Shown here: positions 18,224-26,370 of the stretch, piece by piece
Layout of the letters: the number at the start of each line of letters is the position of its first letter
Position numbering within the stretch: position 1 is the first letter of the stretch
From: Pseudovibrio sp. Ad37
GTDB taxonomy: Bacteria > Pseudomonadota > Alphaproteobacteria > Rhizobiales > Stappiaceae
Direction of reading: 5' to 3'
NCBI RefSeq assembly: GCF_001623075.1
Contig: NZ_LMCF01000012.1
Location: forward strand, 124,001-188,000
DNA: 64,000 bases
The notes under the pieces: generated by a model
Told to the model about the DNA's origin: nothing
The model's database searches: none
What the model saw: only the letters and a program-made list of their open reading frames with translations
Translations under genes and position numbers: made by a program

Positions 18224-18769
18224 ATGACAGAACCAGAAGTTGCACCTCTTGGACGCCTTCTAATCGTTGATGACGATCGTGCTTTCCAGCAGCGCTTGGA
18301 ACGTGCGATGCAGAAACGAGGGTTTCACACGGAAACCGCTGACGGCGTAAGAGAAGCGCTGAGTAAAGTTGCAGCACAGGCACCTGATTATGCTGTCGTA
18401 GACATGCGCCTCGAAGATGGCAGCGGTCTGGACGTGGTTGAAGCCATCCGCATGAAAAAGCCGGACGCGCGCGCAATCATCCTGACCGGCTATGGCAACA
18501 TCGCAACCGCTGTAACTGCCGTAAAGCTTGGTGCCATTGATTATCTCGCAAAACCAGCTGATGCCGATGACATTCTGGCAGCCCTGACCCGTCGTCCAAA
18601 CGATAAAGCCCCACCACCAGACAATCCAATGTCTGCTGACCGGGTTCGTTGGGAGCATATCCAGCGCGTTTACGAACTGTGTGACCGCAACGTTTCAGAG
18701 ACAGCCCGTCGCCTGAACATGCACCGCAGAACACTCCAGCGGATCCTGGCAAAGCGCGCACCGCGCTAA
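18224..18769 (+). CDS. regA: Redox response regulator RegA/ActR/PrrA
   Basis: Cognate regulator of RegB, 181 residues. The receiver domain has D16-D18 pocket residues, phosphoacceptor D60 in VVDMRLEDGSGLD and K108 in YLAKPAD. A proline-rich linker (DKAPPPDNPMSADRVRWEHI) leads to a Fis-type helix-turn-helix, VSETARRLNMHRRTLQRIL, which is almost invariant in the family. Rhodobacter places senC/prrC between kinase and regulator; here only a 131-bp spacer with no SenC gene is present. A clear terminator follows. Confidence 0.95.
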   Translation: MTEPEVAPLGRLLIVDDDRAFQQRLERAMQKRGFHTETADGVREALSKVAAQAPDYAVVDMRLEDGSGLDVVEAIRMKKPDARAIILTGYGNIATAVTAVKLGAIDYLAKPADADDILAALTRRPNDKAPPPDNPMSADRVRWEHIQRVYELCDRNVSETARRLNMHRRTLQRILAKRAPR

Positions 18770-18799
18770 TCCAGCGGCATTCATTGCTACAAAAACACA

Positions 18800-18828
18800 A
18801 AAGCGCGGCTCAAACCGCGCTTTAATTT
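18800..18828 (+). terminator. Intrinsic terminator after regA
   Basis: aaagcgcgg (18800-18808) / ccgcgcttt (18815-18823), 9 bp with a 6-nt loop, then aatttt. Confidence 0.8.
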
Positions 18829-18857
18829 TGTCTGTACTTGGGAAGAAGACAGATGTG

Positions 18858-19407
18858 TTAGTTCAAAACGGAAGCCTGATCCTTTTCCCACTCTTCTTTG
18901 CAACGATCCCAGCCTTCGAACATTACTTTCAAAGTTACGGCGTACTGTCGCTCGTTTATGAGTTGTGCGACAACTTCAACTAACGCCACTTTGTCTTCGC
19001 ATCCTTTGAATAGCCAAGCATTCAGGTATTCTTCTTTACCTTGTGTAAACTTGTGTTTCCAAGTTTGGCTGTCAACTCGAGATTTGTAGTGAGGGTCTCC
19101 ATAAGCATGAGTCGCAATGTTAAGTAGCTCCTCACTCTGTTTAATCACTGCTTGATGGTCACCAAATTTGGCAGGTAGATCAATAAATGCGGAAACGAGA
19201 CAGGTTCCGGTGCGCTCATGGTATCTAAGTTGGTAAACATAGTTTCTTTGGGACATCTATGCATAGCCATATGTATTTGGTCTCGGCACATCTTCCGAGG
19301 GTTGATGGATCGGTTTCTGGTGTGATGCCAAATGGTCCTTTAGCAAGGGACGTAAATGGCGAGCAAAAGAAAAACAGAAATGATACGAAAAGAGTGAAGC
19401 GCTTCAT
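18858..19407 (-). pseudogene. Secreted protein gene split by a one-base frameshift
   Basis: Two overlapping minus frames together look like one ~180-residue exported protein. The first starts at 19407 behind a strong AGGAGG and encodes signal peptide MKRFTLFVSFLFFFC... then KGPFGITPETDPSTLGRC...YIWLCIDVPK before running into a stop at 19225. The second (19256-18858) has no ribosome site and continues YVYQLRYHERTGTCLVSAF, AYGDPHYKSRVD, YLNAWLFKG and FEGWDRCKEEWEKDQASVL. Removing one A from the AAAGAAA run (19243-19249) joins them as VPKNYVYQL. The joined pattern fits a family of small secreted proteins beginning GPFGL. It is either a real null allele or a homopolymer sequencing error. Confidence 0.65.
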
Positions 19408-19525
19408 TCGCACCTCCTAAGAACAGCTGCCCCTATCTTTCAGAGATTCTAGCCAAAGTGCAATCAGTATATGTATGTGTGTGAATTTGAAGATTAATGT
19501 CTGTACTCGGGAACGTGAGAGAGCT

Positions 19526-20164
19526 TTAGCTCTTCTCTTCGCTCTCTAAGCTGTGCTTTTGGATCAGCGGAAGCTGCATCATGGTGAAGACCATGGTGAT
19601 TGGCATGAAACCAAAGACCTTGAAGTCCACCCAGAAGTCCGTTGAGAAGTTGCGCCAGACAAACTCATTGATCAGCGCCAACACAAAGAAGAACAGACCC
19701 CAGCGCATAGTCAGCTTGCGCCAGCCTTCAGCATCCAGCTTGAAGGCGCTGTCAAACACATAGCCCAGCAGAGACTTACCGAAGAACAGCCCACCCAGCA
19801 AAATGGAACCGAACAAGGTATTCACAATGGTTGGCTTGAGTTTGATGAACAGATCATCCTGCAAATACAGCGTCAGTGCGCCAAACACGAGCACCACAAC
19901 ACCAGACACCACCGGCATCACGGGCAGATGACGGGTGAGGATGTAAGACACGGTGAGGGAGATGGTGATTGCCACCATAAAGGCAGCTGTTGCAATAAAG
20001 ATTGGCTGACCAAGGGCACCCAATGCAGGAAACATCTCAGCAAGCTGTGCGCCTCTGGAGTTGGCGATGAAGAAAACGCCCAATGGACCGAGCTCAAGGG
20101 CCAGTTTCAAAAGTGGCGAAACGTCTTGGCGCTCAGTTGTCTGCGTAGAGCGTTCTGAATTCAT
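19526..20164 (-). CDS. ispZ: Intracellular septation protein A (IspZ/YciB)
   Basis: Inner-membrane protein of 212 residues implicated in septation and envelope integrity. Recognisable segments: [30 protein letters not shown], the central [24 protein letters not shown] and the C-terminal [20 protein letters not shown]. Five to six hydrophobic helices. The ATG at 20164 is chosen over an in-frame TTG at 20170. Monocistronic. Confidence 0.9.
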   Translation of the reverse strand: MNSERSTQTTERQDVSPLLKLALELGPLGVFFIANSRGAQLAEMFPALGALGQPIFIATAAFMVAITISLTVSYILTRHLPVMPVVSGVVVLVFGALTLYLQDDLFIKLKPTIVNTLFGSILLGGLFFGKSLLGYVFDSAFKLDAEGWRKLTMRWGLFFFVLALINEFVWRNFSTDFWVDFKVFGFMPITMVFTMMQLPLIQKHSLESEEKS

Positions 20165-20509
20165 CTGCAAAGGCTTCCTTTTGTTGCTTTTCTCCCGACC
20201 TGAGAGATTTAAGCAGCAATTTTGCTATTAAAAGGGCAATTAAGAGCGAAATTGCAAAATCGTCAAGTTTTATGGCACCAATATAGCCGTTTTGAGGGGC
20301 TATAGCCTTAATTATGCGTTCATCTTGCAGTGAAGAAGCGTGAACTACTTGGTTTGGAGTGGAAGTTAAATTTCAGACCTCACTCCTACCCCTCACGCAA
20401 ACCTGTAAGAGATGCCAACAGATTGTGTCGCACTCTAAACACTAGAATTTCATTTCGCCCGCAACCTCTGAATGAGTTATGCTTTGTGCAAGTGGGAAAT
20501 CCGGGAACG
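20165..20509. other. Divergent promoter region between ispZ and DUF1499 gene
   Basis: 345 bases. An open + frame runs from 20330 into the DUF1499 gene but its first 60 codons are rich in Arg/Pro and lack a start with a ribosome site. There is an inverted attttgc/gcaaaat pair near 20219-20258. Nothing else is recognised. Confidence 0.4.
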
Positions 20510-21001
20510 ATGATATTCAAAGGTCTTTCTAAAATGGCTGTTATTGCAATTCTTCTGGTCGCGCTTGTGGTTGGCGTCACTGTAAAACTTATCTGGCAAA
20601 ACTCTAGAGTGCCGGATTCTGTTGGCGTGCATGATGGTCAGTTTGCAGCCCTGCCCAACTCCCCCAATGCCGTCTCTTCTCAAACAGAAGACACAGCCCG
20701 CCGTGTGGAGCCTCTGCCCATGCTCTCCTCCTTTGAGATCACACAGGCAGCTCTCACCAACACCTTGCAGGAGATGAGCAAGAACAAGATCAGCAAGGTG
20801 GAAGGATCATACCTCCACGCCGTCTTCACAAGCTCAAGCATGGGTTACAACGATGATGTAGAGCTCTGGATCGATGAAGAGGCAGGCGTCGTGCACTACC
20901 GCTCTCAATCCCGCGTCGGCTACAGCGATATGGGCGCCAACAAGGCTCGCTACGAGCGTTTCAGAAGCATTTATTCCACATTCACTGACACTGAGAATTG
21001 A
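20510..21001 (+). CDS. DUF1499 domain protein, membrane anchored
   Basis: 163 residues of unknown function. An N-terminal anchor (AVIAILLVALVVGVTVKLIW) precedes a DUF1499 domain recognised from VGVHDGQFAALPNSPNAVSSQ, the paired YLHAVFTSSSMGYNDDVELWID and the end SQSRVGYSDMGANKARYERF. The cysteine usually found in the family's CPxSPNCVSS segment is replaced (LPNSPNAVSS). ATG 20510 with GGGAAC upstream is preferred; ATG 20534 is possible. Confidence 0.75.
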   Translation: MIFKGLSKMAVIAILLVALVVGVTVKLIWQNSRVPDSVGVHDGQFAALPNSPNAVSSQTEDTARRVEPLPMLSSFEITQAALTNTLQEMSKNKISKVEGSYLHAVFTSSSMGYNDDVELWIDEEAGVVHYRSQSRVGYSDMGANKARYERFRSIYSTFTDTEN

Positions 21002-21095
21002 CTCAGAGGCAACTAACACACCTGTGAGTTTCGCAGAGTCAATATCCCCTTGAAATGACTCATGAATCTACCCGATTGCATACAGTGCAACTGAC

Positions 21096-21157
21096 TCTGC
21101 GGGAGATAAACCGCAGAAACCTTGAGACTCACAAAACTGTAAGTAGCCAGTGAGTCT
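21096..21157. other. Two hairpins between convergent DUF1499 and methyltransferase genes
   Basis: tctgcgg (21096-21102) / ccgcaga (21111-21117) and agactcac (21125-21132) / gtgagtct (21150-21157), both perfect, lying between convergent genes. They lack long T tracts but are placed to end both transcripts. Confidence 0.45.
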
Positions 21158-21178
21158 GAAGCGGGTCAGGAGAGCAAC

Positions 21179-21886
21179 CTACTTGCTGCAGTGGCTCTGG
21201 CATTTGAAGAAGATGAAGCTTGGGTTCTTCTGCAGCTTCTCATAATGGATCGGAGATTTTTCCTTCATCTCGGCAGCTGGCATCCCTTCGCGCAGGTCCA
21301 CAACACACATTCCGGCAGCTGAGAGCCACCCAAACAGCATAGAGAGTGGGCGGCGATAAAAACTCACCTTCACCGGCATACCAATGGTGTTCCATTCCTC
21401 CGTCACATGTTCCTGACGCAGATAACTGCCGCTTGGAGAACACTGCGCATCCACCAGCGGATGATGCGTTGAGAACACGAAGTAACCACCCGGCTTCAAC
21501 ACGTTCCCGATGTCTCTGAAAAGCTTGTTCAGCTCTTCGACGTAATGGATCATCAACGGACAGATCACGATATCAAACGTGCCTTCCAGTTTCTCCGGCA
21601 ACCCATTAGACAGGTCAGAGGTGTAGCACTTTACGTTGTCGTCCAGCTTCTCTTTCACCAGCTTCAGCATCTGCTCAGATTCATCAATGCAGGTCACATC
21701 TGCACCGTGATCATAGAGAAACTGCGCATACACGCCGGGGCCGCACCCAAGGTCCAGCACCTTCAGCCCTTGCAGTGGCGGCAGCATGCCAAGCAGGGTG
21801 GGGCGCTCTAAAAGAGCGTTGTAGATGTTCTCCTGAATGGCCTCATCATACTGCTCGGCAAAATCGCTATACAACCGAGATGTCAT
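21179..21886 (-). CDS. Class I SAM-dependent methyltransferase
   Basis: 235-residue cytosolic methyltransferase of the Methyltransf_11/25 type. Motif I is KVLDLGCGPGVYAQFL, acidic motif II TCIDESEQML, motif III FDIVICPLMIHYVEEL and post-motif LKPGGYFVFSTHHPL. The last third (EEWNTIGMPVKVSFYRRPLS, HYEKLQKNPSFIFFKC) matches putative small-molecule methyltransferases annotated in many alphaproteobacteria. Substrate unknown. The 257 bases upstream to the ABC permease gene hold no recognised gene. Confidence 0.8.
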   Translation of the reverse strand: MTSRLYSDFAEQYDEAIQENIYNALLERPTLLGMLPPLQGLKVLDLGCGPGVYAQFLYDHGADVTCIDESEQMLKLVKEKLDDNVKCYTSDLSNGLPEKLEGTFDIVICPLMIHYVEELNKLFRDIGNVLKPGGYFVFSTHHPLVDAQCSPSGSYLRQEHVTEEWNTIGMPVKVSFYRRPLSMLFGWLSAAGMCVVDLREGMPAAEMKEKSPIHYEKLQKNPSFIFFKCQSHCSK

Positions 21887-22143
21887 TCACGTACTCCGCA
21901 TCAAACACATGTTCCCGAACAAGACCTCTGATCAACGCCTAGGAATATGCGACAAAACCATAATTAAAAGCAGCCGAAACCAACCGGAATAAAGGTAAAT
22001 ACCTTTCAAAATCCGTGTTTCTGCCATGCTGCCAGATGGGCCTTGTATGAGTCTAACGCGAAAAAACTGTGTCGTGATGACGGCAAGCTCAAGCTCATAT
22101 CACAGCAACTACGAGATGCCGGAGTGCTTGAAAAACGGCAGGC

Positions 22144-23199
22144 CTACCGCTTTTCTCTCAATAACCAGATAAAGAAGACCCCGCCAACAAGCCCAGTGAT
22201 AATGCCAATCGGCATGTCCTCCGGCTTCATCAGTGTCCGTGCAGCCACATCCGCGAGCAACAAAAAGATTGCCCCGAACAATGCTGAGACCGGGATCAGA
22301 CGGCGATAATCACCGCCCACGAACAACCGCACAATATGAGGCACCATAAGCCCCACAAACCCGATCATACCCGAGAACGCGACCATAACACCGGTAATCA
22401 GTGCCCCAATGACAAAGGTCTCCAGCCTGAATGCACCAACGGAGATGCCAAGCGTGGTCGCTGTCTCATCGCCAATGGTCATGGCGTTGAAGTGCCCGGC
22501 CCGCAGCCACAGCCAGACCCCGCAAAGCACTAGCACCACCAGCGGGTAGATAAGGTGTCCCCACTGCGCCAGACCTAACCCGCCCAGCATCCAGTAAACC
22601 ACACTGTGCGTTGCCCGCGGGTCTGCCAGAAAGATGAGGATGTTCGCGCCTGCCATCAGCACAAAGCTCACCGCCACACCGGTCAGCACCAAGCGATCTG
22701 CACTGGTCGCGCTTGTAAACTTCGCTACCCCAATCACAATAAGTGTCGCCCCAAGAGCACCCAGAAATGCCAGCAAAGGCACGGTGAGCATCCCCAAAAA
22801 CAGCCCCGTATGCAGCAGCGCCAGCACAGCACCAAACGCACCACCAGCTGAAATCCCGATCAGATGCGGATCAGCCAAAGGGTTGCGGGTAACGGACTGA
22901 AGGCAAGCTCCCACGATGGAAAGCCCGGCCCCCACCATGATCGCCAGCAGCGCACGGGGCAGGCGGATTGCCCAGAGAATACTCTCCCGCCCCAGCGACC
23001 AGCTCGGCTCAACGGCCCCCGGCACCAGTTTGTTGGCAAGAACACCCCATACAGTCTCCATGGAAATGGAAACCGCCCCAACGGAGACCGCAAGGCAAAC
23101 AGAAAGAACCAGCGCAGCCAATCCCACGCAGATGATCTGCAGCATATGATGAGAGGAGCCCTCTTTGGGGGCAACAACAACACCGGTTCCTTCGCTCAT
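22144..23199 (-). CDS. FecCD/BtuC-family ABC permease
   Basis: Inner-membrane permease of 351 residues with about ten hydrophobic helices. Family signatures: IRLPRALLAIMVGAGLSIVGACLQ, NPLADPHLIGISAGGAFGAV, and the coupling helix FVGLMVPHIVRLFVGGDYRRLIP. It imports a metal chelate, heme or corrinoid together with the ATPase and binding protein encoded just upstream; the stop of the binding-protein gene is 2 bases before this start. The product starts MSEGTGVVVAPKEG, a longer cytoplasmic N-terminus than usual. Confidence 0.9.
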   Translation of the reverse strand: MSEGTGVVVAPKEGSSHHMLQIICVGLAALVLSVCLAVSVGAVSISMETVWGVLANKLVPGAVEPSWSLGRESILWAIRLPRALLAIMVGAGLSIVGACLQSVTRNPLADPHLIGISAGGAFGAVLALLHTGLFLGMLTVPLLAFLGALGATLIVIGVAKFTSATSADRLVLTGVAVSFVLMAGANILIFLADPRATHSVVYWMLGGLGLAQWGHLIYPLVVLVLCGVWLWLRAGHFNAMTIGDETATTLGISVGAFRLETFVIGALITGVMVAFSGMIGFVGLMVPHIVRLFVGGDYRRLIPVSALFGAIFLLLADVAARTLMKPEDMPIGIITGLVGGVFFIWLLREKR

Positions 23200-23201
23200 T
23201 C

Positions 23202-24140
23202 TTAGTTCCCCCAGAATGCCGCTGCGAGTTTCTTGATCGCTTTGATGTTGCGCGGCCCTGGTGTTGCCTCTGCATATTCCAGCGTAACGAACCGGTCGTT
23301 CTTCACCGCATCCATATCCGCAAAGGCGGGGTTGTTGAGCATGAACTCACGCTTCTGCTCAGCAGTCACCTCGCCGTAATTCACAATCACGATCATCTCT
23401 GGATTAGCCTCAACAACAGCCTCCCAGTTCACCCGCGCCCAGCTCTTTTCCAGGGTATCCATAACGTTGGTGCCGCCGGCAGCCTCAATCATAGCCGTCG
23501 GCATGGCATAACGCCCCGCCGTAAACGGAGAATCCTCACCACTGTCAAACACAAACACGCGCAGCGGCGTGTCGCCAGCGCTCAGGCCAGCCTTGAACTG
23601 CGCAAGATCATCGCGGTAGGACTGAACCAGCCCTTCAGCACGCTCCTCAACATCAAAGATGCGGCCAAGGTTCAACAGGTCATTGTACATATCATCCATG
23701 GAAACCTTAGGCTTCTCGCCAATATGGATGCAGCTCTCAGTCAGCTCGTACACCTTGACCCCAAATGGTTCCAGCGTCTCCGGTGTGAGCTCGCCACCAA
23801 CCCTCATGCCATAATTCCAACCTGCAAAAAAGAAATCCGCGTCAGCACCAATTAGGATTTCTTTGTTCGGATACTTTGGGGCAAGCTCCGGCAGCACAGC
23901 CACTTGATCCGTGAGCTCTTCATCCAGCGTCTTCCACCCAGAAATACCGGTGTAGCCCACCATGTTGTCCTGCAACTCCAGTGCCAGCATCATTTCTGTG
24001 AGGTTGGAGTCATGCGATACCGCCCGCTGCGGTACGCTATCAAATTCGACGGTGCGGTTACAGCTCTTGACGGAAACGTCTGCCAGCGCAGCGGAAGAGG
24101 AAAGTAGCGCCACAGCCAGCGCCAAACCAAGTTTTTTCAT
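23202..24140 (-). CDS. BtuF/FepB-family periplasmic binding protein
   Basis: 312-residue substrate-binding component. The signal peptide ends near SSAALAD. Then come a VEFDSVPQRAVSHDSNLTEMMLALEL strand-helix (shown here split: VEFDSVPQRAVSH, LTEMMLALEL), DNMVGYTGISGW, ADADFFFAGWNYG and the C-terminal lobe WEAVVEANPEMIVIVNYGE. A Cys-containing TESCIHIGEKPK loop is distinctive. Substrate class (corrinoid, siderophore, or zinc complex) cannot be read from sequence; the operon's upstream elements point to cobalamin or zinc control. Twelve bases separate it from the ATPase gene. Confidence 0.85.
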   Translation of the reverse strand: MKKLGLALAVALLSSSAALADVSVKSCNRTVEFDSVPQRAVSHDSNLTEMMLALELQDNMVGYTGISGWKTLDEELTDQVAVLPELAPKYPNKEILIGADADFFFAGWNYGMRVGGELTPETLEPFGVKVYELTESCIHIGEKPKVSMDDMYNDLLNLGRIFDVEERAEGLVQSYRDDLAQFKAGLSAGDTPLRVFVFDSGEDSPFTAGRYAMPTAMIEAAGGTNVMDTLEKSWARVNWEAVVEANPEMIVIVNYGEVTAEQKREFMLNNPAFADMDAVKNDRFVTLEYAEATPGPRNIKAIKKLAAAFWGN

Positions 24141-24152
24141 GAAAAAGTATCC

Positions 24153-24935
24153 TTAAGAATGCAGGTTGAATGTCAGAAGAGAGTGCTGTCGGTCCACCAG
24201 CTGATCGCGCGTTGTACGCACCTGAAAAGCCTTGGAAACCAAAGCGGGGGAGAGGATTTGCTCCGGCGCCCCAAAGCCAAGCATTTGCCCGTGGTCCAGC
24301 AACAGGATCTGGTCACACACCTCAGCCGCCATGTTCAGGTCATGTAGACTGGTGATGATCGTCAGATCCAGCTCTTCAATGAGCTTCAGAATTTCCAGCT
24401 GATGGCGAATGTCGAGATGGTTGGTCGGCTCATCCAAAATGAGCAGCTCTGGCTCTTGCGCCAGTGCTCGCGCCACCATCACCCGCTGCCGCTCCCCGCC
24501 AGAAAGCGTGCCAAACAACCGCCCGGCCAACCCGTCCAGCTGCAAAGCGCGGATAGCACGGTCTACCACCTGCCGGTCGCGCTCGCCAGATGCCGCCAGA
24601 CCGCTGCGATAAGGTGTGCGCCCGAGCTCCACGATCTCACGCACCTTCAACGCAAAGTCCGTCGGTTGCTCTTGCAACACCGCCGCCACCCGCTGCGCCG
24701 TCACTTTGGCGGAGAGCGACCAGATGTCATCGCCGCCAACGCAAATCTGCCCGCTCATCGGCTTGTTGAACCGATAGAGCAGCCGCAACAGCGTAGACTT
24801 GCCAGCCCCGTTCGCGCCAACCACGCCAAGCACTTGCCCCGCAGCCAGTTCAAAACTCAACGGCTGCAACACCAACGAACTCTTACGATCAGGCGCCCAC
24901 GAAACATCGCGCACAGAAACAAAAGCCGCGCTCAT
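24153..24935 (-). CDS. ABC transporter ATP-binding protein, BtuD/FecE type
   Basis: 260-residue ATPase of the importer. Walker A GVVGANGAGKSTLLRLL, Q-loop AVLQEQPTDFALKV, signature LSGGERQRVMVARALA, Walker B LLILDEPTNHLDI and switch His in TSLHDLN are all intact. First large gene of the operon. Its ATG overlaps the stop of a 26-codon ORF (ATGA), implying translational coupling. Confidence 0.93.
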   Translation of the reverse strand: MSAAFVSVRDVSWAPDRKSSLVLQPLSFELAAGQVLGVVGANGAGKSTLLRLLYRFNKPMSGQICVGGDDIWSLSAKVTAQRVAAVLQEQPTDFALKVREIVELGRTPYRSGLAASGERDRQVVDRAIRALQLDGLAGRLFGTLSGGERQRVMVARALAQEPELLILDEPTNHLDIRHQLEILKLIEELDLTIITSLHDLNMAAEVCDQILLLDHGQMLGFGAPEQILSPALVSKAFQVRTTRDQLVDRQHSLLTFNLHS

Positions 24936-25012
24936 GCCAAAGCACCCTTGCGCAGCTCAGCCCCAATCAACCAGCCGAAGGTGCCCAATTGATGAGAAAC
25001 AGGATCAAGCAT
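24932..25012 (-). CDS. 26-residue ORF translationally coupled to the ABC ATPase
   Basis: ATG at 25012, ribosome-site-like AGGTGGG 8 nt upstream, product MLDPVSHQLGTFGWLIGAEL followed by RKGALA. Its TGA overlaps the ATPase start codon as ATGA. It is too short to be recognised as a family. It sits between the palindrome at 25047-25076 and the ATPase, so it is the first translated unit if transcription starts near the palindrome. It may be a coupling leader or a microprotein. Confidence 0.5.
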   Translation of the reverse strand: MLDPVSHQLGTFGWLIGAELRKGALA

Positions 25013-25046
25013 CGTACCAACCCACCTGAGTGAAACGCTACACATC

Positions 25047-25076
25047 ATCAATGTAACGTTATAACGTTACATTGAT
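25047..25076. promoter_or_regulatory. 30-bp perfect palindrome, candidate Zur operator
   Basis: The 30 bases are a perfect palindrome centred between 25061 and 25062, with core tgtaacgttataacgttaca. It closely resembles Zur boxes (consensus around a central GTTATAAC). It lies about 35 bases upstream of the coupled micro-ORF and 112 upstream of the ATPase gene. Seen: the palindrome. Inferred: control by Zur or another Fur-family or TetR-type dimer. Confidence 0.6.
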
Positions 25077-25153
25077 TGTCGAATCCTGAAGCAAAAGTCA
25101 AGCGCACACGCGCGTCGACCATCAGCGGTTCGCAAAACGATCCGGGATAAAGT

Positions 25154-25249
25154 TTAAGTCTTGAGGAAACAGGTAACATAACGCCCTCCGCGCAACGGCA
25201 GGGGCAAACAGAAACCGGATATGTGAGAGGCTTGCGCCAATGCAACCAT
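25154..25249 (-). CDS. 31-residue ORF directly after the cobalamin riboswitch
   Basis: Starts at ATG 25249 with an exceptionally strong GGAGGAGG 5 nt upstream; product MVALAQASHISGFCLPLPLR then GGRYVTCFLKT. Immediately 5' of the ribosome site is a CCGGG...CCCGG hairpin that could communicate with the riboswitch. One His and two Cys could bind metal or cobalt, but this is speculation. No homologue is recognised. Confidence 0.45.
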   Translation of the reverse strand: MVALAQASHISGFCLPLPLRGGRYVTCFLKT

Positions 25250-25289
25250 TATGGCCTCCTCCGGGACGCCCCGCCCGGGTTGAAGTGAA

Positions 25290-25474
25290 ACATAATGGCA
25301 GGTCTCCTGACTCGCGGGTCTGTGCTCAGCCAGCCTTCCCGGATCTCTCCAGTGGCATGCTTGGCGTCGCTCGCCGCTTACAGTTGCGGGGGCAGTCACG
25401 GAATTAGCGCCTGTTGGCTACACTTCACCGTGTTCCCTTTTAATCCCGAGGCCTTTCGCACCTCAGAAACCATA
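25290..25474 (-). ncRNA. Cobalamin riboswitch
   Basis: Minus-strand sequence contains the hallmark elements in order: AAAAGGGAACACGGTGAA, CCGTGACTGCCCCCGCAACTG, TAAGCGGCGAGCGACGCC, GCCACTGGAGAGATCCGGGAAGG and GAGTCAGGAGACCTGCC. It responds to adenosyl-/methylcobalamin. Reading leftward it leads into the 31-codon ORF and then the ABC importer operon 355 bases away. Boundaries are approximate. Confidence 0.92.
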
Positions 25475-25570
25475 GGCCCACATACTGAATTTTGCAGACC
25501 CCAATTGCAAGCGCTTTCGAGAATAGACCTGAGGTGCTGTTGATAGCAGCTATCACCACACCAAAGTCAC

Positions 25571-25587
25571 CCCGCACTAGATGCGGG
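25571..25587. other. Hairpin after the RNA ligase gene
   Basis: cccgca (25571-25576) / tgcggg (25582-25587), loop ctaga, 27 bases beyond the stop of the RNA ligase gene and upstream of the riboswitch. No T tract, so weak as an intrinsic terminator. Confidence 0.35.
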
Positions 25588-25613
25588 ACTTAGAGCCACG
25601 TGCTCATGTGCTC

Positions 25614-26240
25614 CTAGCTCTTTCGCAATCCGTTCTTGATAATCTCACTATGCATCCAGTGGGTGTCACTCTGTACGTGATCTGCCCGCACATACTTGGC
25701 CATATGTGTCGTCATGTCAGGCTCTTGGAATGCCTCACTGGTTCGCACGACAAAGCCCTCCTGCTTGCTCAGGTTGAGCCCGTTCAGCACTCTGTCAACG
25801 CTTGCTTGAGTGAAAACGCCCCTGTGCAACACCGGAACAGGAGCGATGCCCAGCTCTGAGAAACGGTCCAGCGTCGCATCCCAACTCTGTGTGACGCCGC
25901 CAACAATCCATGCAAAACCTAGAAAGTAAGTGGGCAACCTGTCATAAGCGACGGAATGACGGGCAAACAGATACTCACCGACGATCCGCTCATCCTCAGC
26001 AAGACACGGCGAAACACCTGCCGCAAAAGCTTTCATCCAATCACGGGATGGATGATACCCACTGTCAGGGCTACGCGCATGGCATCCACTCTGCAGGATA
26101 GTCGTGTTCTCGCCGTCCATCTTCTCGGTAAAGACGACCTCTGCCGCGCTTTCCAGAACCGCCAAATCCCGCAGGATCTTGTCATCGCTCATAACACCGG
26201 GAGAGCTGGGTAAATGATAGGTGCGGCCATACTTCTTCAT
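25614..26240 (-). CDS. RNA ligase family protein
   Basis: ATP-dependent nucleotidyltransferase, 208 residues, that would join RNA ends via a lysyl-AMP intermediate. Motif I FTEKMDGENTT has the nucleophile Lys40; motif Ia/III region IVGEYLFARHS and YFLGFAWI; motif IV EGFVVRT (161-167); motif V AKYVRADHV with Lys182. The short length matches minimal Rnl2-like ligases with no large extra domain. It lies at the left edge of the accessory island, divergent from the repeats, with AGGAG about 12 nt before the ATG. Likely RNA repair; substrate unknown. Confidence 0.85.
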   Translation of the reverse strand: MKKYGRTYHLPSSPGVMSDDKILRDLAVLESAAEVVFTEKMDGENTTILQSGCHARSPDSGYHPSRDWMKAFAAGVSPCLAEDERIVGEYLFARHSVAYDRLPTYFLGFAWIVGGVTQSWDATLDRFSELGIAPVPVLHRGVFTQASVDRVLNGLNLSKQEGFVVRTSEAFQEPDMTTHMAKYVRADHVQSDTHWMHSEIIKNGLRKS

Positions 26241-26370
26241 GGATCCCGCAGCTCCTTATCTCCAAAGCGAATAAGGGAACTCCGATTTTAATTCCTATGC
26301 TCATTGAGCCAGGACACCGCCCCTTCTTCTTATCGGGTGGTGATTACAAGCTTTAACGAGCAACCACAAC

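Noticed and set aside
22043-22309. Plus-strand frame YESNAKKLCRDDGKLKLISQ... overlapping the permease gene
   Set aside because: It has only a TTG start, no ribosome site, and more than half lies antisense to the well-supported permease. It could be a gene remnant but cannot be supported.
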